A stretch of DNA of 64,000 bases from an uncultured Schumannella sp. (GTDB taxonomy: Bacteria > Actinomycetota > Actinomycetes > Actinomycetales > Microbacteriaceae), in assembly GCF_905479755.1 (NCBI RefSeq), contig NZ_CAJQNT010000005.1, forward strand, positions 27,521 to 91,520. The letters are read 5' to 3'. The position numbers were made by a program, and so were the translations under genes. Below, in pieces: positions 17,835-26,682 of the stretch; position 1 is the stretch's first letter; each line of letters begins with the position of its first letter. The notes beneath the pieces are model-generated. The model had not been told where the DNA came from. It searched no databases and saw only the letters and a list, made by a program, of their open reading frames with translations.

Positions 17835-18248
17835 TCAACGGTCGTCTCGTCGCTTCCAGGCATCGTGAAGTTTTCGCGCCTTCGCGATTTCACGCCGTTG
17901 GCGTTGCGCAGAGGGGTCGCGGCCCTTGTCGTAGCCGTGGAATAAGAGCACGATCCGGTCGCCGTGAAACGTGCAGAACACGCGGAGCAGCGTTGGGCGG
18001 TCGGCGGCGACATCGGTGGACTTCTCGAGGCCGGCACTCGTGAGGATCGTGTTGAGCGAGCGTCGAATACGGAACTCATAGAGCCCGCCGCCCAGCGCCT
18101 TTCCCCACTCGCCGGAGCACACATCCATCCCGTGGACGGCGAGAACGTTCTCAATCGCGGCGGCAAGGACGGCCTGGGCGTGATCCGGCAGACGGCGATA
18201 GAAGCGCTCGAAGGACGCTCCCTCGTACTCAACAGTCCACCGGGTCAC
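17835..18248 (-). CDS. HigB/RelE-type toxin (phage Gp49-like family)
   Basis: The 137-residue protein shows the Gp49/RelE pattern: LYEFRIRRS, LLRVFCTFHGDRIVLLFHGY, then KGRDPSAQRQRREIAKARKL. Related toxins cut mRNA on the ribosome. The start is taken as GTG before TRWTVEYEG. The frame runs back to an ATG at 18308, but those 20 residues (CPFDDTRT and others) look unlike a toxin N-terminus and would leave only 47 nt to the divergent nuclease-helicase gene. It pairs with the HTH antitoxin downstream. Confidence 0.78.
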   Translation of the reverse strand: MTRWTVEYEGASFERFYRRLPDHAQAVLAAAIENVLAVHGMDVCSGEWGKALGGGLYEFRIRRSLNTILTSAGLEKSTDVAADRPTLLRVFCTFHGDRIVLLFHGYDKGRDPSAQRQRREIAKARKLHDAWKRRDDR

Positions 18249-18343
18249 GGTGCGAGTGTCATCGAACGGGCACGCTGGACGTTCGGACTGTCCACGGGTG
18301 GCGACCATCGCCGGCCGCCCCGGTCAACGTCGCACCCTGCCGC

Positions 18344-18349
18344 TAACCT
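18344..18349 (+). promoter_or_regulatory. -10 hexamer for leaderless nuclease-helicase mRNA
   Basis: TAACCT lies 6 nt before the GTG at 18356, so transcription should begin at the start codon. No Shine-Dalgarno sequence is present. Confidence 0.45.
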
Positions 18350-18355
18350 GCGGGT

Positions 18356-21300
18356 GTGTTCATCCTGCGCGACGCCGACGGCTCCGCCCTCGTCACCAGC
18401 CCCAGCGACCTCAAGCTGCTCTCCGACTGCGAGTACGCCTTCGCGCGCACGCTCGACCTCAAACTGGGGCGGCTCGACAAGGTCCCCGTCGACGACGACC
18501 CGATGCTGAAACGCGCCGGGCGGCTCGGCGACCGGCACGAGGCCGACGTGCTCGACGGCTACCGGGCCGAGCACGCGGATGCGGTGGACGGGCGCCCCGG
18601 CGTCGTCGAGATCGCACGCCCCACCCCGCTGACCGCAGAATCGTTGCGGGCCGCCGCCGCATCCACCGTCGAGGCGCTGCGAAGCGGCGCGGCCGTCGTA
18701 TTCCAGGCCACCTTCTTCGACGAGACCGACCCGACCGCACCGACGATCGGCTACGCCGACTTCCTCGTGCGGCAGCCCGACGGGCGCTACCGCGTGCAAG
18801 ACACCAAAGTCGCGCGCTCCGTGAAAGTCAGCGCGCTGCTGCAGCTCGCCGCCTACCACGACCACCTGGTGCGGCTCGGCATCCCGGTCGACGACACCGT
18901 CGAACTGCTGCTCGGCGACGGCTCCACCAGCGAACACGCCATCTGCGACATCGCCCCCGTCTACCGGTTACAGCGCGAACGCCTGCGCGAGGTCGTGACG
19001 GAGCGGCTTGCCGCCACCGGGCCCACCGAGTGGGGCGACCCCGAGCTCACCATCGACGGTCACTGCGTGCACTGCGCCGACCAGCTCGAAGCGCACGATG
19101 ACCTGTTGCAGGTGGCGGGCATCCGCCTGGCGCAGCGCCAGAAACTCCTCGACGCGGGCATCACCACCATGGGCGCGCTTGCCGCCACCCCGACGCGGCC
19201 CGAGGGCTGCACCGTGCCCGAGCGCAGCTACCAGGCGTTGCACGAGCAGGCGCGACTGCAAACCGAGGGGCCGGATGCGGCGGGCCTTCCCCGCGTCACC
19301 CTCCACACGCCCGGTGCGATCGCCGAACTGCCGGCGCCCGATGCCGGCGACCTGTACTTCGACTTCGAAGGCGACCCGCTCTGGCGCGCCGAACGCGACG
19401 GCCGCGTGCTGTGGGGGCTCGACTACCTGTTCGGCATGACCGACAACGACGACACCTTCACCGCCTTCTGGGCGCACGACCTCCCGGCCGAAGCGGATGC
19501 CCTGCGCGCCTTCCTTGACCTCGTTGCGGCGAGGCGGGCGGCGCATCCGGGCATGCACATCTACCACTACGCCGCCTACGAGAAGACGCACCTGCTGTCG
19601 ATCGCCGCGCGGCACGGGGTCGGCGAGCACGAAGTCGACGAACTGCTACGTGACGGGGTGCTCGTCGACCTGTACCCGCTGGTGCGGAAGACCCTGCGGG
19701 CGGGGGTTCCCTCGTACTCGATCAAAAAGCTCGAGCCGCTGTACATGGGGTCGGACCTGCGTCGCGAGGACGGCGTCACGAACGCCGCCGACTCGGTGGA
19801 GGAGTACCAACGCTCGCGCGAGTTGGCGCTCGCCGGCGACGAGTCGACTGCGCAGAAAATGCTCGACGACATCGCCGACTACAACACGTACGACTGCGTC
19901 TCGACGCGGCGGCTGCGCGACTGGCTGATCGCGCGCGCGGGGGAGCACGGGGTCTTTCCGGGCGTCCCGTCTGACGCCTCGTCGCTCGCGGAGGGCGGTG
20001 AGCGCGCCCCTTTTGAGGAGAGCCCGCTCGCCCTCGGGCTCGAGGCTCGCGCGGCAGAGGCGGAGGCGGCGGGCGACCCCGCCTCGGGGCGCGGCTACCG
20101 GCTGGCCGCCGCCGCGATCGACTACCACCGCCGCGAACAGAAGAGCTTCTGGTGGGAGCACTTCGCGCGCCTTACCGACCCGGTCGATGAGTGGTCGGAG
20201 CAGCGCGGGGTGTTCCTGGTTGAGCGGGTCGAGGTCGAACGCGACTGGTTTGTCGAGGGTCGCCAACGCAACCTCCGGCGGCACTTGCGGCTGCACGGGG
20301 AGTGGGCGCCGGGGAGCGGGGTTCCGCGGGTCGGCGGTGATGCGTTCGCGCTGTACGAGGCGCCCGGGCCATTCGTCAAGAACGGTCGGGCCGCGGGGTC
20401 GCGGCTCGACGTGGGGGTGAAGGTCCTTGACGGGGGCGACGACGGCGACGAGCTGAGCGTGCTCATCGAGGAGGTGTGCCCGACCGGCGGATCCGAGTGG
20501 AACGAGGTGCCGCTCGCCCTCGCGCCCGGGCCGCCGCCGAAGGCCGGCAGCATCGAGGTCGCGATCGGAGAGTTCGGAACCGCCCTGCTCGCGGGTGCGG
20601 GGGAGTGGCCGCGGTCTGCCGCATCCGATGTGCTGTTGGCGGCGACGCCGCACACCGACGGCCCGCTCGCGGTCGCCGAGGGCGCCGACGACGTGGTGCG
20701 CGCGACCATCGACTCGCTGCTGCGGCTCGACCGCAGCTATCTCGCCGTGCAAGGCCCGCCCGGCACCGGCAAGACATACCTGGCGGCGCATGTGATTCGG
20801 GCCCTCGTCGCCGAGCACGGTTGGCGGGTCGGCGTGGTGGCGCAGTCGCACCGCGTCGTCGAGAACGTACTCGACGGCATCGTCGAGGCCGGGCTGGATG
20901 CGGACCTCGTCGCCAAGACGCCGTCGGGTGACAACGGCCCGGGTTTCTACTCCGAGAGCCCCTTCAGTGAGTTGCCCTACAACGGGCATGCGGCATTCCA
21001 CGCGCGGCATGCGGCCTCGGGCTACGTGCTCGGCGGCACCGCCTGGGACTTCACCAACCTCAGACGCGTCGCGCGCGGGCAGCTCGACCTGCTCGTCATC
21101 GACGAGGCGGGGCAGTTCTCGCTCGCCAACACGATCGGGGTCGCCCAGGCGGCGTCGCGGCTGCTGCTCGTCGGGGATCCGCAACAGCTGCCGCAGGTCA
21201 GCCAGGGCATCCACCCGGCGCCCGTCGACGGCTCGGCGCTCGAGCACGTAGGCGGCGGGCACGATGTCCTGCCGGACGCGCTCGGATACTTCCTCGCCGA

Positions 21301-21907
21301 AACCCGGCGGATGCATCCCGACCTCACCGCCGTCGTCTCGCACCTGAGCTACGAGGATGCGTTGCGGTCGCATCCGAGTGTGCTGGGGCGGGAGCTTTCG
21401 GGCGTCGCGCCTGGGCTGCACGCGGTGCCGGTCGAGCATGCCGGGGAATCGACCGAGTCGCTCGCCGAAGCGGAGCGGGTGCGCGAGATTGTCGCGTCGG
21501 TGCTCGGGCGGGAGTGGACGTCCGGGCAGAACTCGCGTGCTGCTGCTCGGAAGCTGTCGGCCAACGACGTGATCGTGGTGACGCCGTACAACGCCCAGTT
21601 GGAGTGCATCCGCGAGGTGCTCGATGCGGCCGGCTTTGACCGCGTGCGCGTCGGCACGGTCGACAAGTTTCAGGGGCAGGAGGCGGTGATCGCGATCGTG
21701 TCGCTCGCCGCTTCGAGCGCCGAGGATGTGCCGCGCGGGCTGTCGTTCCTGCTGTCACGGAACCGATTGAATGTGGCGATCTCGCGCGCGCAATGGGCGG
21801 CATACCTGGTGTACTCGCCGGGGCTGTTGCGGTCCCTGCCAACCACGCCCGAGGGTGTGGCCGAGCTGAGCCGGTTCGCCGAGCTGGTGGCGGCACGCCC
21901 GCGCTGA
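18356..21907 (+). CDS. TM0106-family RecB-like nuclease fused to Upf1/Dna2-type helicase
   Basis: The 1183-residue protein starts with a RecB-like PD-(D/E)xK domain (about 1-240: GYADFLVR, then YRVQDTKVAR). A cysteine/histidine patch CVHC (237-240) may bind metal. An RNase H-like exonuclease domain follows (YFDFEGDP, HYAAYEKTHL, YNTYDCVSTRRL). The superfamily 1B helicase lies at about 780-1180: Walker A GPPGTGKT (800-807), VIDEAGQF, LVGDPQQLP, TPYNAQLE, VDKFQGQEA and LNVAISRA. Such proteins resemble Dna2 and are assumed to process nucleic-acid ends. The biological role is unproven. It is divergent from the HigB-like gene. Confidence 0.9.
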   Translation: MFILRDADGSALVTSPSDLKLLSDCEYAFARTLDLKLGRLDKVPVDDDPMLKRAGRLGDRHEADVLDGYRAEHADAVDGRPGVVEIARPTPLTAESLRAAAASTVEALRSGAAVVFQATFFDETDPTAPTIGYADFLVRQPDGRYRVQDTKVARSVKVSALLQLAAYHDHLVRLGIPVDDTVELLLGDGSTSEHAICDIAPVYRLQRERLREVVTERLAATGPTEWGDPELTIDGHCVHCADQLEAHDDLLQVAGIRLAQRQKLLDAGITTMGALAATPTRPEGCTVPERSYQALHEQARLQTEGPDAAGLPRVTLHTPGAIAELPAPDAGDLYFDFEGDPLWRAERDGRVLWGLDYLFGMTDNDDTFTAFWAHDLPAEADALRAFLDLVAARRAAHPGMHIYHYAAYEKTHLLSIAARHGVGEHEVDELLRDGVLVDLYPLVRKTLRAGVPSYSIKKLEPLYMGSDLRREDGVTNAADSVEEYQRSRELALAGDESTAQKMLDDIADYNTYDCVSTRRLRDWLIARAGEHGVFPGVPSDASSLAEGGERAPFEESPLALGLEARAAEAEAAGDPASGRGYRLAAAAIDYHRREQKSFWWEHFARLTDPVDEWSEQRGVFLVERVEVERDWFVEGRQRNLRRHLRLHGEWAPGSGVPRVGGDAFALYEAPGPFVKNGRAAGSRLDVGVKVLDGGDDGDELSVLIEEVCPTGGSEWNEVPLALAPGPPPKAGSIEVAIGEFGTALLAGAGEWPRSAASDVLLAATPHTDGPLAVAEGADDVVRATIDSLLRLDRSYLAVQGPPGTGKTYLAAHVIRALVAEHGWRVGVVAQSHRVVENVLDGIVEAGLDADLVAKTPSGDNGPGFYSESPFSELPYNGHAAFHARHAASGYVLGGTAWDFTNLRRVARGQLDLLVIDEAGQFSLANTIGVAQAASRLLLVGDPQQLPQVSQGIHPAPVDGSALEHVGGGHDVLPDALGYFLAETRRMHPDLTAVVSHLSYEDALRSHPSVLGRELSGVAPGLHAVPVEHAGESTESLAEAERVREIVASVLGREWTSGQNSRAAARKLSANDVIVVTPYNAQLECIREVLDAAGFDRVRVGTVDKFQGQEAVIAIVSLAASSAEDVPRGLSFLLSRNRLNVAISRAQWAAYLVYSPGLLRSLPTTPEGVAELSRFAELVAARPR

Positions 21908-22072
21908 GCGCGGGCTGCGCAGGGGTGGTTGGGCTGCGCGGGTGGTGCCGCGGTACGTCGTCGCGTGAGGGAGGACGGCGATCGACTCCTCCCCAGGCTC
22001 TCGACCGCGTCCATATCCACGATCAACGGTCGGTGGTGAGTGCTCGGCCGCCGCGCGGTGCACAGTCGTGAC

Positions 22073-22633
22073 ATGCCTACGCAACCCGACGCCCCGGAAC
22101 CCGACCTGCGCGACCACCCGGTCGCGAACGATGGCGACGCGCTGCGGCTAGTGACGACCCTCGTCGAGCGCCCGATTCGCCGGCAACTCTGGTTCTTCTG
22201 CCTCGACGAGACGGGCCGTCCGAGTAAGTCGATCCTGAAGATCGACATCCCGCCGGGCCCCGCGCTGCCGCATGACGCCATCGTGATCGTCGAGTTGCTG
22301 AGCGGCGCCATCGGAGGCGGCGCGCGCGGCATGGTCGTCGCGATCGAGGCCGGGCGAGCGCTCGTGTCGCGGCGACGACAGGGGCTGTTGCGACGCATCC
22401 GACAGTCGCGGCGCGATTCCGCGCTCGCTGACGACGTCAGTTGGCTCGCGCTCGTGACCGCGACGGCCCGGCGTCTGCGCGTGTGCACCGCAACACCGTG
22501 TCCGGGACCCGAACTGTGCGACGCCGACCGACTCGACCTTCGCGCGACCCTCCTGGTGACCGCCGACGGGATTCGTTGCGCCACCCCCGACGACCTGTGC
22601 ACAACCCTTGACGCATTCGAACATATGTTCTAA
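22073..22633 (+). CDS. Hypothetical protein upstream of the DUF222 endonuclease
   Basis: This 186-residue protein has no recognised domain. Hydrophobic strands (RQLWFFCLDE, ALPHDAIVIVELLSGA, ARGMVVAIEAGRALV) alternate with charged segments, so a soluble alpha/beta fold is likely. There is no signal peptide. A Cys-rich part, RVCTATPCPGPELCDAD, lies at about 130-150. The stop codon overlaps the SOS box of the next gene. Other in-frame starts upstream are weaker. Confidence 0.65.
   Translation: MPTQPDAPEPDLRDHPVANDGDALRLVTTLVERPIRRQLWFFCLDETGRPSKSILKIDIPPGPALPHDAIVIVELLSGAIGGGARGMVVAIEAGRALVSRRRQGLLRRIRQSRRDSALADDVSWLALVTATARRLRVCTATPCPGPELCDADRLDLRATLLVTADGIRCATPDDLCTTLDAFEHMF
22617..22632 (+). 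promoter_or_regulatory. LexA-type SOS box before the DUF222-HNH gene
   Basis: TCGAAC-ATAT-GTTCTA is a near-perfect match to the actinobacterial/mycobacterial SOS box (CGAAC-N4-GTTCG type). It lies 45 nt before the ATG at 22677, with TTGAC just downstream. Members of the mycobacterial 13E12 family are known to be LexA targets, so this gene is probably induced by DNA damage. Confidence 0.65.
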
Positions 22634-22676
22634 AATTGACTTGTTCGTGCCGAACTCATCTCCTTGAGGAATTCGG

Positions 22677-24806
22677 ATGCCCGGCACACTTCTCGACCAC
22701 CCTCCGGTGGGCGGCGCGCGCGCATCGATCGCGGCCGATCCGGTTGTGCCGGGTCCGGGTTTGACGCGTCCGGTTGAGTCGGAGTCGGTTGTGCCTGGTC
22801 CGGTCGCGCCGGGCGAGATTGCGCTGGGCCGGGTTGCGCCTGTTCAGGTTGTGCCGGGCGAGGCTGCGCCGGGCGAGGCTGCGCCTGATCGGGTTGCGCC
22901 GGGCCAGGCTGCGCTGGGCGAGGTTGCGCCGGGCCCCGCGGTCTCGGGCCGCGTTGTCTCGGGCCCTGCTGTCTCCGGCACCGCTCTCCCCGGCCTGACG
23001 GTCTCCGCGACTGCTGTGTCAGGCCCCGCCACCTCCGGCGCCGCTGTCTCCGGCCCGACGGTCTCCGCCACTGTCTCAGGCTCTGCCACCTCCGGCGCCG
23101 CTCTCCCGCGTGAGGCTGACTCGGGTGAGGCTGCCCCGGGTCCTGCGGCACCTGGCCCGGGCTCATCGAATTCAGCGGCGCCGCGCGACGAACCGGCGAT
23201 CGACACGCTCAGCGACGAGCAATTGCTCGCCGGCTTGGCGCGATGTGCCGAGGAGCGCCGCCGCATCGATGCCCGCGCGGCGCTCATCTCAGCCGAGATC
23301 GCGAGGCGCTCGCGCCGCGAGCTCGGGCACTCCGGTCTCGCGCAGCGCGCGGGCGCCCGCACCGGCGAAGAACTGATTCAACGGGTCTCGGGCCAGTCCG
23401 GCCGCGACGCGCGCACACTTGTGCAGGTCGGCACGCTTCTGGCGGCACCGTCCCCCGACGAGCCCGCACGACCGTGGCTTCGAGCAGTGGCCGAGGCCGT
23501 GCGTGGGGGAGACCTCGGCGTCGACGCGGCGCACGCCATTCGAAGTGGGCTCGGTGACCCGTCCCCGACCGTGGCGCCCGAAGCACTGGGCCGAGCGGCC
23601 GAGCGCCTTGTTGCGCGAGCCCGCGAGATCGGTGCCGACCGGCTCGCCGAGTTTGCGCGTCACGAACGTGACGCGATCGATGAGGCGGGTGTCGCTCAAC
23701 GCGAGGCGGCGCGGTTCGAGCGTCGCTACCTCAAGCTCTCGCCGGCCGACGACGGCATGACTCGCCTGCACGGCCTCCTCGACCCCGAGTCGGCGGCGCT
23801 CGTGAAGGGTGCGTTCGACCGCGTCACGGCCCCGCGTCGGGGCGGGCCGCGGTTCGTCGATCCCACCGAGCAGGCGCGCACGGCCGCGCTCATCGACGAT
23901 CCGCGGTCCAACGAACAATTCGCGCTCGACGCGTTCGTCGCGATGGTCCGTCTCGCCACCGACGCCGACGACGGATCCCTGTTCGGGCGCTGGCAGCCGG
24001 GCGTGCGCGTCCACGTGTCGGAGCGCGACCTCGCCCGCCGGGCGGGCGCTGGCTACCTCGAGGGCGAAACGGCCGCGATCTCCATCGCCACGGTCGAACG
24101 CATCACCTGCGAACAGGGCAGCGTGCCGATCGCGTTCGACGACGACGGTCAGGCCGTCAACGTCGGGCGCGAACAGCGACTCTTCACCCGACGTCAGCGC
24201 ATCGCCCTCGCCGCGCGCGACGGCGGGTGCCGGTATCCGGGCTGCGATCGACCGCCCGCCTGGTGCGAAGCCCACCACGTGGATGCCTGGGCCGCCGACC
24301 ACGGTCGCACCGACCTTGCCGCCGGAATCCTGCTCTGCCGTTTCCACCACCTCAACGTGCACAACACCGGATCCCGAATCCGGCGCCACGGAGGGGAGTA
24401 TTGGCTCGAACCTCCCGGCGCTTCGCCGCACGAGTCGCCGCACGGCTCACCGCACGAGTCGCCGCACGACTCGTTGCACGACTCGCGCCACGACTCGCCA
24501 CACGGCTCCCCGCACGGCTCGCCGCAGGGCCGACCACATGACTGCGTGTCGTCACCATCGTCGGCGCCGTCCCCGGCTGCTTCGCTGGCCCCATCGCAGG
24601 GTGTGTCACCCGGCCCGACGCGTGCTCCGAGGAGTGGCGGACTGCCGTCGCGAGGCGCCGTCCCGATGCCGAGCCGTAGCCCGATCTCGATGGCGAGCCG
24701 CAGCCCTGACCCGATGCCGAGCCGCAGCCCGATCCCGATGCCGATGCCGATGCCGACCCGTAGCCCCGACCCGATGTCGAATCGCAACCCGGTCCGTCGC
24801 ACCTGA
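22677..24806 (+). CDS. DUF222 (13E12-like) HNH endonuclease with low-complexity ends
   Basis: The 709-residue protein has three parts. Residues about 25-165 are a Val/Ala/Pro/Gly-rich and then Ser/Gly/Pro-rich tract of short repeats. Residues about 175-570 are the DUF222 helical domain plus a C-terminal HNH nuclease with CRYPGCDRP, EAHHVDAW and LCRFHHLNVHNTG, giving two zinc-binding Cys and the catalytic His pair. The tail (about 580-709) is built of SPHG/SPHE/SPHD tetrapeptides and then PMPSRSP repeats. The LexA-type box upstream suggests damage induction. The substrate is unknown. The core matches the 13E12 family; the long ends are unusual. Confidence 0.88.
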   Translation: MPGTLLDHPPVGGARASIAADPVVPGPGLTRPVESESVVPGPVAPGEIALGRVAPVQVVPGEAAPGEAAPDRVAPGQAALGEVAPGPAVSGRVVSGPAVSGTALPGLTVSATAVSGPATSGAAVSGPTVSATVSGSATSGAALPREADSGEAAPGPAAPGPGSSNSAAPRDEPAIDTLSDEQLLAGLARCAEERRRIDARAALISAEIARRSRRELGHSGLAQRAGARTGEELIQRVSGQSGRDARTLVQVGTLLAAPSPDEPARPWLRAVAEAVRGGDLGVDAAHAIRSGLGDPSPTVAPEALGRAAERLVARAREIGADRLAEFARHERDAIDEAGVAQREAARFERRYLKLSPADDGMTRLHGLLDPESAALVKGAFDRVTAPRRGGPRFVDPTEQARTAALIDDPRSNEQFALDAFVAMVRLATDADDGSLFGRWQPGVRVHVSERDLARRAGAGYLEGETAAISIATVERITCEQGSVPIAFDDDGQAVNVGREQRLFTRRQRIALAARDGGCRYPGCDRPPAWCEAHHVDAWAADHGRTDLAAGILLCRFHHLNVHNTGSRIRRHGGEYWLEPPGASPHESPHGSPHESPHDSLHDSRHDSPHGSPHGSPQGRPHDCVSSPSSAPSPAASLAPSQGVSPGPTRAPRSGGLPSRGAVPMPSRSPISMASRSPDPMPSRSPIPMPMPMPTRSPDPMSNRNPVRRT
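22800..23150 (+). repeat. Coding low-complexity repeats, N-terminal part of DUF222 gene
   Basis: Degenerate tandem repeats encode APGE/APGQ/VSGP-type tetrapeptides. The DNA alternates GGGC, GAGGTTGCGCC and related short units, so the array probably arises by slippage while staying in frame. Confidence 0.6.
24421..24540 (+). repeat. 12 bp coding repeat (SPHx) in DUF222 gene tail
   Basis: About ten units of a 12 bp motif (TCGCCGCACGAG and variants) encode SPHE, SPHG and SPHD. A second array of GATGCCGAGCCGTAGCCC-like units follows near 24661-24790 and encodes PMPSRSP-type repeats. Confidence 0.75.
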
Positions 24807-25012
24807 GCAGACGTCGTGTCAGAGAACTCCGTCGGGGCAACCACCGATCTTCGCATGCCGAGAGTCACGTCGGATCGCGACCGTGCTCCGGGACGGGCGC
24901 CGACCTCGGAGAGTGCGAGAAAACGTCCCCCGACGCTCGCACTTGGCACACGCGGGAGTCGCGTACGGTGGAAGCCGCACCCCGCGCTTCACCCCGAAAG
25001 GCCCGCACCCTC

Positions 25013-25882
25013 ATGCCCGAATGCATCCATGGTTTCGACGAGGGCCTCTGTGACAGCTGCTTCCCGCGGAAGGCGCCCGAGCCCAAGGTTGTGCCCACCC
25101 GAACGCCTCGCGCCACCCGCATTTCGGGTGTCTCGAATCTTCGCTCGGCCCCTGCATCGGCGAGCCGCGCCGGCTCGGCCCGTTCATCCGCAGGCGGTGC
25201 GTCGTCGGGCGGTCCGGCCGCGTACAACCTCGCGACGCAACGCGTCTTCCACTTCACGCACATCCGCAACCTGGCAAGCATCCTTGCCGACGGCGCGCTA
25301 CGAGCGGATGCCACGCCGGCCGTCGACGTCACCTCGCAGCTCGCCCGCGAAGCTCGTGCCGACCTCGAAACCCCGGTCGGCTCGCGCGTCGCCGACCACG
25401 TCGCATTCGCGCTCACGGCGGAATCGGAACGCTGGCGTGAACTCCGTGCGATCTTCGCCCCCGAGACCCCCGTGACCCCGCACTGGGCGGCGATCGTTGC
25501 GGCGCAGGTCGCGAGCGACTTTGTCGTTCTCGCGGTGCCGGTGGCGAAACTCGGCGCGGAGGTCATCGTCTCCGACGGCGATGCGGCTGCCGGGTCGTCG
25601 CGATTTGCCGTCGGAATCGACGCGGGCAACACGCTCCTGCGGCAGCGTCGCAGTTCCGCCTACTTCGCCGACCCCGACGACACGAGCGCCGACATCGGCC
25701 TGCGCGACGCTGAACTGCTTGCCGGGGCCAGCGTGCCCGTGAAGTCGATCGCGTTGATCGGTGTCGCGCACGAGCCGGCGCGCGACCGTGTGCGTGAGAT
25801 CCTCGGCGCATCGTGGCCGGGCGGGATCGGCCCCGCGCCGAAGGTGGCCGTGTACCCGCCGTGGTTCCAGGTCGCCGAGTAG
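25013..25882 (+). CDS. DarT-like (DUF4433) ADP-ribosyltransferase without adjacent DarG
   Basis: The 289-residue protein starts with a small Cys cluster (C4, C13, C16 in a CIHGF...CDSC pattern) and a Ser/Ala-rich linker. The DarT-like domain begins at about residue 77: VFHFTHIRNLASILADGAL, the NAD-binding HFTH (80-83) and TPVGSRVADHVAFAL. DAELLAGASVPV carries E234 in the place of the catalytic Glu of DarT. DarT enzymes ADP-ribosylate thymidine in single-stranded DNA and are normally paired with the macrodomain antitoxin DarG. No macrodomain gene lies next to it. The family assignment is by motif only. Confidence 0.62.
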   Translation: MPECIHGFDEGLCDSCFPRKAPEPKVVPTRTPRATRISGVSNLRSAPASASRAGSARSSAGGASSGGPAAYNLATQRVFHFTHIRNLASILADGALRADATPAVDVTSQLAREARADLETPVGSRVADHVAFALTAESERWRELRAIFAPETPVTPHWAAIVAAQVASDFVVLAVPVAKLGAEVIVSDGDAAAGSSRFAVGIDAGNTLLRQRRSSAYFADPDDTSADIGLRDAELLAGASVPVKSIALIGVAHEPARDRVREILGASWPGGIGPAPKVAVYPPWFQVAE

Positions 25883-25890
25883 ACCGACAT

Positions 25891-25953
25891 CGCGGCCGGA
25901 CACCAGAGCCCACGGCTCCGAGGTCAGGAGCACTGGCACTCGTGTCCGGACCG
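25891..25953. terminator. Candidate hairpin between convergent genes
   Basis: CCGGACAC (25896-25903) pairs with GTGTCCGG (25942-25949), extended on both sides by GCGG/CCGC with one bulge. The loop is long and holds smaller GC hairpins (GAGCC/GGCTC). There is no T-run. It lies between the convergent DarT-like and proline-rich genes, so it is a weak terminator candidate. Confidence 0.3.
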
Positions 25954-25958
25954 CCGAC

Positions 25959-26600
25959 TCACACCCCGGTCCAGCGCGGCGTTGCCGGAGGTGCGGGGGT
26001 ATCGGCCTGCTGCTTGGCCTGTAGCGGGGAACGTTGACTGCCCGCGTCCAGCTCGTAGGTCGCGTCGTCAGTGTGGTCAGTGTCGTCACCGTCCGCGGCC
26101 GCACGGTCGTGCCGCGCCGACATGTGGTGTTCGCGAGCGAGGACTTCGCGCTCGCGATAGGCGCCCGTGCACCGGTCGTCGTGCAGCGGCGTCGCGTTCG
26201 CCGCAGCAGTGCCGCGGTGGCGTCGTTCCGCACTCGCCTTGCGTGTGGGGGCGCGCATCGCGTCGGGTGTCACGCGGGACTTCGGGTCGGGAGTTGTGTC
26301 GGGTGTCTCGCGAGGCTTCGGGTCCGGCGTCATGCGGGAAATCGGGTCGGGCGTCGCGAGAGACGAGCCGCCCGGCGCGCTGCTGCCTGTCGCGCCCGGC
26401 GAACCGCCGGACATGCCTCCGGGTGGCGTGACAGGCGCGTCCGCGGGCCTCGTACGGGCGCTACCCGTGAGCGTGCTCTCGCTCGTGGGCGAGGTGGGCT
26501 TGCCCGCAGCAGCCGAATCGGCGGCGGCGTTCAACGGGATCTCAACTCCGAGACCGCGCGGACGCCGGCCCCCAGTGGGGGATGAATCGTGCGAAGTCAT
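25959..26600 (-). CDS. Hypothetical Pro/Thr/Ser-rich disordered protein
   Basis: The 213 residues look mostly disordered. There is a run of DPKPRETPDTTPDPKSRVTP-type repeats in the middle and a charged tail with many His and Asp (EHHMSARHDRAAADGDD). AGGAG lies 4 nt before the ATG, which supports real translation. There are no membrane segments or known domain. The opposite strand is also open here, so certainty is moderate. Confidence 0.5.
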   Translation of the reverse strand: MTSHDSSPTGGRRPRGLGVEIPLNAAADSAAAGKPTSPTSESTLTGSARTRPADAPVTPPGGMSGGSPGATGSSAPGGSSLATPDPISRMTPDPKPRETPDTTPDPKSRVTPDAMRAPTRKASAERRHRGTAAANATPLHDDRCTGAYREREVLAREHHMSARHDRAAADGDDTDHTDDATYELDAGSQRSPLQAKQQADTPAPPATPRWTGV

Positions 26601-26682
26601 GATGCTCCTTTCGCGCCATCCAGTTCACTACCTGGCCGCGCGCGCCGCACCTGTTTGTGCCGAATGCGGTGACGATCCCCAG

